Shown here: piece by piece, positions 1-6,096 of the stretch
How positions within the stretch are numbered: position 1 is the stretch's first letter
Layout: each line of letters starts with the position of its first letter
Assembly (NCBI GenBank): GCA_009392095.1
Contig: VFHF01000246.1
Coordinates: 1-7,802, forward strand
Length of the DNA: 7,802 bases
DNA from: SAR202 cluster bacterium
Lineage (GTDB): Bacteria > Chloroflexota > Dehalococcoidia > Lucifugimonadales > UBA3495
Direction: 5' to 3'
Notes under the pieces: model-generated
Seen by the model: the letters and a program-made list of their open reading frames with translations, nothing else
Database searches by the model: none
What the model was told of the DNA's origin: nothing
Translations under genes and position numbers: made by a program

Positions 1-83
1 GGAAGTGTCGGAACTGGTAGACGAGCATGATTTAGGATCATGTGCTGAAAGGCGTCCGGGTTCGAGTCCCGGCTTCCCCACCA
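1..83 (+). tRNA. tRNA-Leu (anticodon UAG), 5' end cut by window edge
   Basis: This is a class II (long variable arm) leucine tRNA that decodes CUN codons, chiefly CUA and CUG. The anticodon stem CATGA (26-30) pairs with TCATG (38-42) around the loop TTTAGGA, which places the anticodon TAG at 33-35. The T arm CCGGG-TTCGAGT-CCCGG fills 56-72. The 3' acceptor strand CTTCCCC (73-79) is followed by discriminator A80 and an encoded CCA (81-83). Its partner would be GGGGAAG, but the window opens at GGAAG, so the first two bases lie outside. The D arm carries the usual GGTAGAC. The variable arm lies at about 43-54. Confidence 0.96.
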
Positions 84-220
84 AAAGGACGGGTTGGCAG
101 AAAAGGCCCATATCGACCGGTTTTGAACCCGGGACACCAGAGAAAATCACTGGCACTACGTCTGTAATCGACCCTGTAACGTATCTGAAGTAGCGTACCG
201 AAATAAGTATGCGAGACCAG
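84..220. other. Spacer between tRNA-Leu and oppD-like gene
   Basis: No coding potential is convincing here. Position 116-139 resembles a tRNA 3' end: a T-arm-like CCGG-TTTTGAA-CCCGG followed shortly by ACACCA. No T-rich intrinsic terminator follows the tRNA, and I could not pick a confident promoter for the downstream ATPase genes. Confidence 0.4.
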
Positions 221-225
221 AGGAG
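221..225 (+). promoter_or_regulatory. Ribosome binding site for oppD-like gene
   Basis: AGGAG lies five bases before the TTG at 231. This supports that non-ATG codon as the start, because the reading begins directly with the family's N-terminal pattern (LLEVKNLKTHF) and there is no upstream ATG in the frame. Confidence 0.75.
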
Positions 226-230
226 ACCGA

Positions 231-1247
231 TTGGCTACACTGCTAGAAGTTAAAAACCTAAAGACTCACTTTTTCACTATGGAAGGCGTCGTAAAAGCCG
301 TCGATGGCGTGTCTTACGAGTTGAATGAGGGCGAAACTCTGGGCCTGGTTGGAGAGAGCGGTTGCGGAAAAAGTGTGAGTGCACTCTCCGTGATGCGCTT
401 GATTCCTGACCCACCCGGAAAGATCATTGATGGCGAAATCTTGCTGGACGGCGAGGACATCCTCAAGATAGACATGGAAGGCATGCGGGAGGTCCGCGGC
501 GCCAAGATTGCCATGGTCTTCCAAGAACCTATGACCTCATTAAACCCGGTGCTGACCGTGGAACGGCAAATCACTGAAACCCTCCAACTGCACATGGGTA
601 TGTCGAAATTGGAATCACAGCGGGAGAGCGTGAACCTCCTAACCCGCGTGGGGATACCTGACCCGGAACTCCGTATCAAACAGTACCCCCACCAGTTCAG
701 CGGCGGTATGCGTCAGCGCGTTATGATCGCCATGGCCCTGAGTTGTAACCCTAGGCTGATCATAGCTGACGAGCCGACCACCGCTCTAGACGTCACAATT
801 CAGGCCCAGATATTGGATCTGATGAAGTCCTTGACCACCGAACTTGGCGTGGCTTTGATAGTGATCACCCACAACCTTGGAGTGGTGGCGCGCTACGCAG
901 ACCGCGTGAACATCATGTATGCCGGGAAGGTGATTGAACGCGGAGAAGCGCGTGAGATCTACTCAAACCCCCGGCACCCTTATACCGTGGGTCTGCTCCG
1001 GTCAGTCCCGAGGTTGGACCTGCCCCGGCGGGCGAAACTCGATCCCATTGAAGGCCAACCGCCAGACCTTATCAACCTACCCCCCGGTTGTGCTTTTAGA
1101 GAGCGGTGCCGCTGGGCCATTGATAAGTGCGCCACCGACACGCCTGAACTCGTTGAGACAAGCGACGGCCATCTTTCTGCATGCTTCCGCGCCGATGAAC
1201 TAGGCGCGACTGAGATTGACTTTCTAAACTCTCCGGTGGCGGAATAA
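231..1247 (+). CDS. oppD: Peptide-type ABC transporter ATPase, OppD/DppD family
   Basis: This cytoplasmic ATPase subunit would energise import of peptides, nickel or related solutes as a heterodimer with the OppF-like partner encoded next. In its 338 residues one can see Walker A GESGCGKS (41-48), the Q loop (Q98 in VFQEP), signature FSGGMRQR (156-163), Walker B LIIADE (176-181) and the switch His214. Here the usual THD following the switch is THN. The C-terminal oligopeptide-type extension begins near YSNPRHPYTVGLL and holds four cysteines (287, 293, 300, 318), spaced as in DppD-type proteins with an iron-sulfur site. The start is TTG, chosen from the AGGAG ribosome site. OppF follows after 42 bases, so the two are probably co-transcribed. 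No permease or binding-protein gene is visible, so the substrate cannot be named. The family is certain; the choice of Opp, Dpp or another subtype is not. Confidence 0.95.
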   Translation: MATLLEVKNLKTHFFTMEGVVKAVDGVSYELNEGETLGLVGESGCGKSVSALSVMRLIPDPPGKIIDGEILLDGEDILKIDMEGMREVRGAKIAMVFQEPMTSLNPVLTVERQITETLQLHMGMSKLESQRESVNLLTRVGIPDPELRIKQYPHQFSGGMRQRVMIAMALSCNPRLIIADEPTTALDVTIQAQILDLMKSLTTELGVALIVITHNLGVVARYADRVNIMYAGKVIERGEAREIYSNPRHPYTVGLLRSVPRLDLPRRAKLDPIEGQPPDLINLPPGCAFRERCRWAIDKCATDTPELVETSDGHLSACFRADELGATEIDFLNSPVAE

Positions 1248-1289
1248 CTCTGGCCGGAGTAAACCCTCCATAGGAAAATAGGACTTGAT

Positions 1290-2330
1290 ATGACTACGAT
1301 GCCCGAAGCCGCGGCCTCCAGCGCCGCAACGCAGAGCGAAGATATCATCCTTGAGGTGAAAAACCTCAAGATGTACTTCCCTGTAGGCTCTGGATTCCTG
1401 TCCCGAAAACCAGTGGGATATGTGAAGGCCGTTGATGACGTCAGCTTCACGGTCAAACGGGGCGAAACGCTGGGCCTGGTTGGTGAGAGCGGTTGCGGCA
1501 AGACCACCACTGGCCGGTGCATCCTTCAGTTGTACAAGCCCACGGCCGGTCAGGTCATCTTCGACGGCCAAGACCTAACGTCAATGAACACCAAAACAAT
1601 GCGAGGTATGCGGCGTGAGATGCAGGTGATCTTCCAAGATCCCTACAGCTCGCTGAATCCCCGCATGACAGCCGGAAATATCATTGGCGAACCGCTGATC
1701 GTCCACGGTCTGGTTGCAAACAAAACGGAATACCGGGACAAAGTCGCTGACCTTCTGACAAACGTGGGCCTCAACCCATACATGGCTGACCGTTTCCCCC
1801 ATGAGTTCAGCGGCGGACAACGCCAACGTATCGGCGTTGCCCGGGCACTTTCAGTGAGCCCCAAGTTCATCGTCGCCGACGAACCAGTCTCTGCTCTCGA
1901 TGTCTCGATTCAGGCACAGATTATCAACCTGTTGGAAGACCTTCAAGAGCAATTCAATCTGACCTATCTGTTCATCGCCCATGACCTGTCTGTGGTCCGC
2001 CACATCAGCGACCGTGTCGGGGTCATGTATCTAGGTCACATGGTGGAGATGGCCGAGAGGAACGAGATTTACCGTAACCCGATCCATCCCTACACCAAGG
2101 CCCTGCTTTCTGCGGTACCGATTCCTGATCCTGTGCTGGACGCTCAGAGGGAGCGGGTCTTACTAACTGGAGAAGTGCCCAGCCCATTGAATCCACCCAG
2201 CGGTTGCGTTTTCCACCCACGCTGCCCTGTAGCCAATGACACGTGTTCGCAAATATTGCCGGAGTTACGCGAAGTGGAGACAAATCACTACTCGGCATGC
2301 ATCTTGTCCACCGGGTATGGAACCCCGTAG
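1290..2330 (+). CDS. oppF: Peptide-type ABC transporter ATPase, OppF/DppF family
   Basis: This is the second nucleotide-binding subunit of an Opp/Dpp importer, expected to dimerise with the upstream OppD-like protein on the cytoplasmic face of the permease pair. The 346 residues show Walker A GESGCGKT (65-72), the Q loop (Q116 in IFQDPYSSLNP, typical of OppF), signature FSGGQRQR (173-180), Walker B FIVADE (193-198) and switch His231 in AHDLSVV. The C-terminal tail has cysteines 306, 312, 319 and 337, in exactly the same spacing as in the partner (C-x5-C-x6-C-x17-C). The ATG at 1290 has AGGA at 1280-1283, six bases upstream. The first 18 or so residues are a low-complexity, Ala-rich lead. A strong intrinsic terminator follows 32 bases after the stop, closing the unit. 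Confidence 0.95.
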   Translation: MTTMPEAAASSAATQSEDIILEVKNLKMYFPVGSGFLSRKPVGYVKAVDDVSFTVKRGETLGLVGESGCGKTTTGRCILQLYKPTAGQVIFDGQDLTSMNTKTMRGMRREMQVIFQDPYSSLNPRMTAGNIIGEPLIVHGLVANKTEYRDKVADLLTNVGLNPYMADRFPHEFSGGQRQRIGVARALSVSPKFIVADEPVSALDVSIQAQIINLLEDLQEQFNLTYLFIAHDLSVVRHISDRVGVMYLGHMVEMAERNEIYRNPIHPYTKALLSAVPIPDPVLDAQRERVLLTGEVPSPLNPPSGCVFHPRCPVANDTCSQILPELREVETNHYSACILSTGYGTP

Positions 2331-2362
2331 CTACCGACCCGATTCTCTACGCAGGTCGAATG

Positions 2363-2393
2363 AAAGAGGCCGCTCTGATGCGGCCTCTTTTTT
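2363..2393 (+). terminator. Intrinsic terminator after oppDF
   Basis: An 11-bp perfect stem, AAAGAGGCCGC (2363-2373) with GCGGCCTCTTT (2380-2390), encloses the six-base loop TCTGAT, and the T run continues to 2393. The A-rich foot opposite the T run could also serve the minus strand, but no minus-strand gene ends nearby. It separates the transporter unit from lepA. Confidence 0.93.
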
Positions 2394-2476
2394 GCGCAGC
2401 CGTTGGGCTTTGATGACCTTAGGTACGAGGAAACTTCGTTGTAGGCGAAAATTGACCGTGATACCATTGATTTAAT

Positions 2477-4321
2477 ATGAATCCGAGCCTAATAAGAAAC
2501 TTTTGCATAATTGCCCACATCGATCACGGGAAGTCGACCTTAGCCGACCGATTTCTGGAAATCACGGGCACCGTACGTCCGGGCGAGATGAAAGCCCAGT
2601 TCCTGGACCAGATGGATCTAGAGAGGGAAAGAGGCATAACCATCAAAGGAAAGGCGGTGACGATGTCGCACACCGCCCCTGATGGCCAGATATACCAATT
2701 CAACCTTATCGACACGCCGGGCCACGTAGACTTCAGTTATGAAGTGTCCCGTGCATTGGCCGCCTGCGAAGGTGCGCTGTTGGTGGTTGACGCCAGTCAG
2801 GGCATCGAAGCTCAGACCATCGCCAACACACTGTTGGCCATGGAATATGACCTTGAACTGATTCCGGTCCTGAACAAGGTAGATCTCCCCCAAGCCGAAC
2901 CGGAACGGGTCGCTGGCGAGATTGAACAAGCCTTCGGATTTAGACACGACGAGATTCTTTATGTCTCGGCCAAAGAGGGCACCGGAGCCAAAGAAATATT
3001 AGACGCTGTGATCGATCGGATACCGGCGCCCAAAGGCGATGTAAACGGTTCTCCTCGGAGCTTGGTTTTCGACTCGGAATATAACTCGTATAAAGGCATC
3101 ATAGCCTATGTAAGGGTCAAGGACGGGAGCATCTCAAAGAGAGACCGGATAAAAGTCATGTCTTCCGGCCGTGTGGCGGAGATCGTTGAGGTGGGTGTTT
3201 TTGCGCCGGGCCCCACGCCTACGGATTCCTTGGGAACAGGCCAGGTTGGTTACATAGCCACAGGGTTCAAAGAGGTCCGGGACTGTAGCGTCGGCGATAC
3301 CCTGACGGTAGACCAATCTCCGGCAACAGAAGCGTTATCTGGATACTTTCCGCTTAAATCAATGGTCTTCGCGGGCCTTTACCCATCCGACGGCGAGGAA
3401 TACAACAATCTCCGCAACGCTCTGGAAAAGCTGCAACTTAACGACGCGTCATTGGAGATGGAGCCCGAGAGCAGCACCGCGCTCGGCTTCGGGTTTCGCT
3501 GCGGTTTCCTGGGTCTGATGCACTTGGAGATCGTGCAGGAACGCTTAGAACGGGAGTACGACCTAGACCTGATCGTCACGGCCCCCAGCGTTGCTTATCA
3601 AGTCGTGCTGACCAACGGCGACACCATCATAGTGGATAGCCCCGCGAAATTGCCTGACCCCAGCGAGTTTTCAGAGATACGAGAGCCGATGCTGGACCTG
3701 ACCATCGTGGCGCCCAACCGACATGTTGGTGCGCTGATGGAGTTGATGCACTCCCGCCGGTCAGAATTTAAGCGCATGGAATACATGCAAGGTGGCGGCA
3801 CCCGGCGCGATGGCAACAACGAACCTGGGGACGAGTCTCGGGTGGTGATGGAATACACCATTCCCCTAGTTGAATTGCTGGCCGATTTCTACAACCAGCT
3901 CAAGTCGAAAACGCAAGGGTACGCTTCGTTGGACTACAGCTTTACCGGATACCAGGCCGCGCCGTTGGTGAAGGTCGAAATATTGGTGAACCATCACTCG
4001 GTGGAAGCCTTGTCGATGATTCTGCACCGTGATGCCGCAGTGGTCCAAGGACGGAAGATCGTAGATAAGCTGCGGTCCACAATCCCACGCCAGATGTTTG
4101 AAGTCCCCATCCAGGCGTCCATCGGCAATCGCATCATTGCCAGAGAGACGGTGCGGGCCATGCGTAAAGACGTGCTGGCCAAATGCTATGGTGGCGATAT
4201 CACGCGTAAACGCAAGCTGCTTGAGAAGCAAAAGGAGGGCAAGAAGCGCCGAAAGATGGTGGGATCGGTTGAGATCCCTCAGGAAGCGTTCTTGTCTATC
4301 CTAGAAGTGGGAACAGGCTAG
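2477..4321 (+). CDS. lepA: Elongation factor 4 (LepA), ribosome-associated GTPase
   Basis: EF4 is an EF-G-like GTPase that binds ribosomes and affects translation or ribosome assembly under stress. The 614 residues are close to the usual family length of about 600. GTPase motifs are intact: G1 AHIDHGKST (13-21), switch I RGITIK (52-57), G3 DTPGH (79-83), G4 NKVD (133-136) and G5 SAK (164-166). Domains II, III and V follow, including GFRCGFLGLMHLEI. The LepA-specific C-terminal domain begins near LDYSFTGYQAAPLVKVE and ends with the diagnostic basic stretch RKRKLLEKQKEGKKRR and IPQEAFLSILEV. The ATG is fixed by homology of MNPSLIRNFCIIAHIDHGKS, yet no clear Shine-Dalgarno sequence stands before it. 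It appears to be a single-gene unit, between an upstream terminator and a convergent neighbour. Confidence 0.98.
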   Translation: MNPSLIRNFCIIAHIDHGKSTLADRFLEITGTVRPGEMKAQFLDQMDLERERGITIKGKAVTMSHTAPDGQIYQFNLIDTPGHVDFSYEVSRALAACEGALLVVDASQGIEAQTIANTLLAMEYDLELIPVLNKVDLPQAEPERVAGEIEQAFGFRHDEILYVSAKEGTGAKEILDAVIDRIPAPKGDVNGSPRSLVFDSEYNSYKGIIAYVRVKDGSISKRDRIKVMSSGRVAEIVEVGVFAPGPTPTDSLGTGQVGYIATGFKEVRDCSVGDTLTVDQSPATEALSGYFPLKSMVFAGLYPSDGEEYNNLRNALEKLQLNDASLEMEPESSTALGFGFRCGFLGLMHLEIVQERLEREYDLDLIVTAPSVAYQVVLTNGDTIIVDSPAKLPDPSEFSEIREPMLDLTIVAPNRHVGALMELMHSRRSEFKRMEYMQGGGTRRDGNNEPGDESRVVMEYTIPLVELLADFYNQLKSKTQGYASLDYSFTGYQAAPLVKVEILVNHHSVEALSMILHRDAAVVQGRKIVDKLRSTIPRQMFEVPIQASIGNRIIARETVRAMRKDVLAKCYGGDITRKRKLLEKQKEGKKRRKMVGSVEIPQEAFLSILEVGTG

Positions 4322-4334
4322 TTCGTTCCTTTTT
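4310..4334 (+). terminator. Possible weak terminator of lepA
   Basis: GGAAC (4310-4314) can pair with GTTCC (4325-4329), followed at once by five T. The stem has only five pairs and a ten-base loop that contains the lepA stop codon, so it is marginal. Its position between convergent genes makes a terminator plausible. Confidence 0.35.
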
Positions 4335-4344
4335 GTTGGCCCAT

Positions 4345-4836
4345 CTAGATTGCCAGAGCGTCACGTATCGCCTGTATCTGCGTTAGATGGTCTCGGATGT
4401 GACCGTTGAGTGTCCGCTCTAGGATAGCGTTGAGGGTCCGTTCTTCGGCCACAGCCCGGGTCCGTTGGTGCATCATCACCTTCTTCCCTTCGAGGTCTTC
4501 ATCGGCCATGCCTGAGATAGACGCGTCCAGGCTTTGGAAGAATCCCTCGATGTCGGCGTTGATCTGAGGGAGATCGTAGACGGACCGCTCCGGTGTAATG
4601 TTCGTAAGATCACTCCAGATCTCGTACTCATCGACTTCTCCCGCAAGTATTCCATTAATTAGGTTCTGCGCTCCGCCGGGCGGCGTCTCTAAGATGTGAT
4701 AGACCAATTCGCGCGCCGACCATTCAGATTCGTCTAATTTCCAGTCTAGGCAGTAATCCATGCCTTCCAGCATCGTTATCAATTCGCTCTTGATGCTTCG
4801 GACCGTTTCCAGGTGTTCCTGTTTGCCAGTAGCCAA
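4345..4836 (-). CDS. DinB-like four-helix metalloprotein, function unknown
   Basis: The 163-residue protein has the build of the DinB/YfiT-like superfamily: four helices with a metal site formed by one His in helix 2 and an HxxxH in the last helix. The candidates here are His47 (WSARELVYHILE) and His146/His150 (NGHIRDHLTQIQAIRDAL). Family members include thiol-dependent S-transferases and many proteins of unknown role, so no reaction is assigned. There is no signal peptide or membrane segment, so a cytoplasmic location is expected. The start is TTG, supported by a strong AGGAGG seven bases upstream. It follows galU by 24 bases on the same strand and is probably translated from the galU message. 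The C-terminal end converges on lepA with only 23 bases between. Confidence 0.85.
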   Translation of the reverse strand: MATGKQEHLETVRSIKSELITMLEGMDYCLDWKLDESEWSARELVYHILETPPGGAQNLINGILAGEVDEYEIWSDLTNITPERSVYDLPQINADIEGFFQSLDASISGMADEDLEGKKVMMHQRTRAVAEERTLNAILERTLNGHIRDHLTQIQAIRDALAI

Positions 4837-4843
4837 TGGGCGC

Positions 4844-4849
4844 CCTCCT
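4844..4849 (-). promoter_or_regulatory. Ribosome binding site for DinB-like gene
   Basis: On the minus strand AGGAGG lies seven bases before the TTG at 4836. It is the best Shine-Dalgarno match in the window and decides the non-ATG start, because no ATG is available at the N-terminus. It sits within the 24-base gap after the galU stop codon. Confidence 0.8.
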
Positions 4850-4860
4850 GAATATTGAAG

Positions 4861-5760
4861 CTAAGTTAACGGGTCAATCCGATCTTGAAACTCGCGCAAT
4901 ATCGAAAGAGCCTCTTCCGAGGTGTCTTCCCGATCCAATGCAAAGGCCAATGACGCCCGCAGGAGCCCCATGGGAGTGCCTCCGTCAAACCGCACTCCTG
5001 AGAATTCGTAGGCGTACATGTCGTGGGTTTGCAGCAAGTCTAAAATTCCATCGGTCAATTGGATCTCGCCCTTGGCCCCAGGCTGCGTGTTCTCGAGGTA
5101 CCCGAATATCTGAGGCGGAAGTATGTATCTCCCAACGATTGTAAGGTTGGAAGGGGCTGCCTCTCGAGGAGGCTTTTCGATGAGACCGTCAATCTTGTGG
5201 ACCCGTTCAGCAACTTGTTCCGCGGCCACCACGCCATAATTATGGACAACTTCCCAGGGCACAACTTCCACCGCGATCACCCCGGCATCCATCTGCTCTG
5301 AGACCTGGACCATCTGGCTGATGGCGCCGGGTGAGTGGGCGATGACATCGTCTGGCAGGATGACTACGAATGGCTCGTCGCCTACGGCGTCCTTAGCCAT
5401 AAGCACGGCGTGCCCAAGTCCCAAAGCCTCATGCTGCAGAACAAAGTTGACTTTGGTTAGATTGGCCGCCGCCGTCACTTTCGCCAGCAATTGGTCTTCC
5501 CCGGCGGCTGCCAAGTGTTTCTCTAATGCTGGGCGAGGCTGGAAATATTCGCTGATCAATTCCTTGCCAGGGGATGTGACGATGATTATCTCTTCAACCC
5601 CGGCTTCTACCGCCTCTGCAATGACGTATTGTAGCAGTGGCCGATCGATGATTGGCAGCAACTCTTTGGGGACGGACATGGTCACCGGCAGGAACCGAGT
5701 GCCCATCCCTGCGGCGGGTATGACTGCTTTACGTATCTGCATAATGTCTGGGGGAATCAA
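4861..5760 (-). CDS. galU: UTP-glucose-1-phosphate uridylyltransferase-like nucleotidyltransferase
   Basis: GalU makes UDP-glucose from UTP and glucose-1-phosphate, feeding cell-envelope polysaccharide and glycolipid synthesis in the cytoplasm. The 299 residues contain the nucleotide-binding signature AAGMGTRFLPVT (16-27) with PKELLPI, the base-contacting QHEALGLGHAV (109-119), metal Asp138 in PDD (136-138), EKP (195-197), GRYIL (210-214) and GEIQLTD (231-237), all typical of GalU. Two places differ from the usual GalU pattern as I know it: TM rather than TK before the PKE motif (RmlA-like), and FDGGTPMGLL rather than a D-x-G-x-K-x-G form near residue 259. Another sugar-phosphate or nucleotide substrate therefore cannot be excluded. 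TTG at 5760 gives the full frame. The ATG at 5742 (MQIRKAVIPAAG) is an equally good start, and neither has a clear ribosome site. It leads a two-gene unit with the DinB-like gene. Confidence 0.88.
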   Translation of the reverse strand: MIPPDIMQIRKAVIPAAGMGTRFLPVTMSVPKELLPIIDRPLLQYVIAEAVEAGVEEIIIVTSPGKELISEYFQPRPALEKHLAAAGEDQLLAKVTAAANLTKVNFVLQHEALGLGHAVLMAKDAVGDEPFVVILPDDVIAHSPGAISQMVQVSEQMDAGVIAVEVVPWEVVHNYGVVAAEQVAERVHKIDGLIEKPPREAAPSNLTIVGRYILPPQIFGYLENTQPGAKGEIQLTDGILDLLQTHDMYAYEFSGVRFDGGTPMGLLRASLAFALDREDTSEEALSILREFQDRIDPLT

Positions 5761-5780
5761 AGAAAATTGGTGCCAGTCTA

Positions 5781-5789
5781 ATATTAGCA
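5781..5789 (-). promoter_or_regulatory. Possible extended -10 promoter of galU
   Basis: Read on the minus strand, TGCTAATAT matches the extended -10 form TGn-TAnnAT. It would start transcription near 5774, giving a short leader of about 14 bases before the TTG or about 32 before the ATG. No good -35 hexamer is seen 16-18 bases upstream. It lies back to back with the SRP RNA promoter. Confidence 0.4.
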
Positions 5790-5812
5790 GAGGGCCAACA
5801 TGGACTTACCCC

Positions 5813-5842
5813 TTGACTCATCCTCGCTACCAATCCTAACAT
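5813..5842 (+). promoter_or_regulatory. Sigma-70-type promoter of SRP RNA gene
   Basis: TTGACT (5813-5818, five of six consensus bases) and TAACAT (5837-5842, four of six) are separated by 18 bases. The predicted start is about 5849-5850, which is just where the conserved Alu-like block of the SRP RNA begins. That agreement is the main reason to believe it. Confidence 0.65.
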
Positions 5843-5848
5843 GGTACT

Positions 5849-6096
5849 GAGGCCGTACTAGACGGGGAGCCAGCGGTGCCCTATATCCGCAATCCGCTCT
5901 AGCGGAGTCGAATTCCTCCCCTCGGCGAGGCCAGAGGACCCATATTGTGGCTGGTGATATAGAGGGTTGGGTCCTGCGCGACGTAGACTTGTGAACCCCG
6001 CCAGATCCGGAAGGAAGCAACGGTAAGCAGGACCCTGCGGGTGCCGCGGGAGTGCCTGGCCTGAGTCATCATTCACGAAATGTCCGATGGTCTATG
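5849..6096 (+). ncRNA. ffs: Signal recognition particle RNA, large (Alu-containing) bacterial form
   Basis: This RNA scaffolds Ffh in the signal recognition particle, which takes ribosomes making membrane proteins to FtsY. The S-domain core is unmistakable: CCAGATCC-GGAA-GGAAGCAACGG (about 6001-6023), with the GGAA tetraloop at 6009-6012 and flanking CCG/CGG. Further pairs are CTTG/CAGG (5988-5991 with 6028-6031), CGTAG/CTGCG (5982-5986 with 6035-6039) and TCCTGCG/CGCGGGA (5972-5978 with 6045-6051). Upstream, 5851-5922 matches the Alu-domain block that I know from Bacillus subtilis scRNA (GGGGAG, AGCGGTGCCC, CGCAATCCGCTCTAGC), with hairpin TCCGC/GCGGA (5886-5890, 5902-5906). Helix 5 is completed by GGTGAT/GTCATC (5953-5958, 6065-6070), GGAC/GTCC (5936-5939, 6082-6085) and AGGCCA/TGGTCT (5928-5933, 6088-6093). 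The 5' end rests on the promoter. The 3' end is estimated and could reach the T run near 6121. SRP identity is very sure; the large form is likely. Confidence 0.93.

Noticed and set aside
5..193. Open frame of 62 codons across the window start
   Set aside because: It runs through the tRNA-Leu gene and its low-complexity product resembles no family; the tRNA explains the sequence.
980..1571. Minus-strand open frames over the oppD/oppF junction
   Set aside because: They are antisense shadows of two clearly conserved ATPase genes, with no ribosome site and no recognisable product.
2452..2478. TTGACC and TAATAT as a lepA promoter
   Set aside because: The spacing is only 15 bases and the -10 box overlaps the start codon, so the transcript would begin inside the gene.
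5321..5839. Plus-strand open frame of 172 codons opposite galU
   Set aside because: It is antisense to conserved GalU motifs, Ser/Ala-rich in the manner of shadow frames, and it extends into the SRP promoter.
5928..6062. Perfect 7-bp match AGGCCAG (5928-5934) with CTGGCCT (6056-6062) as the closing helix of the SRP RNA
   Set aside because: It would strand the sequence after 6062. The alternative in which 5928-5933 pairs with 6088-6093, and 6055-6062 pairs weakly with 5964-5970, gives a continuous helix 5 as in known large SRP RNAs.
5784..6076. Minus-strand open frames across the SRP RNA
   Set aside because: The structured RNA accounts for the conservation there; the translated products look random.
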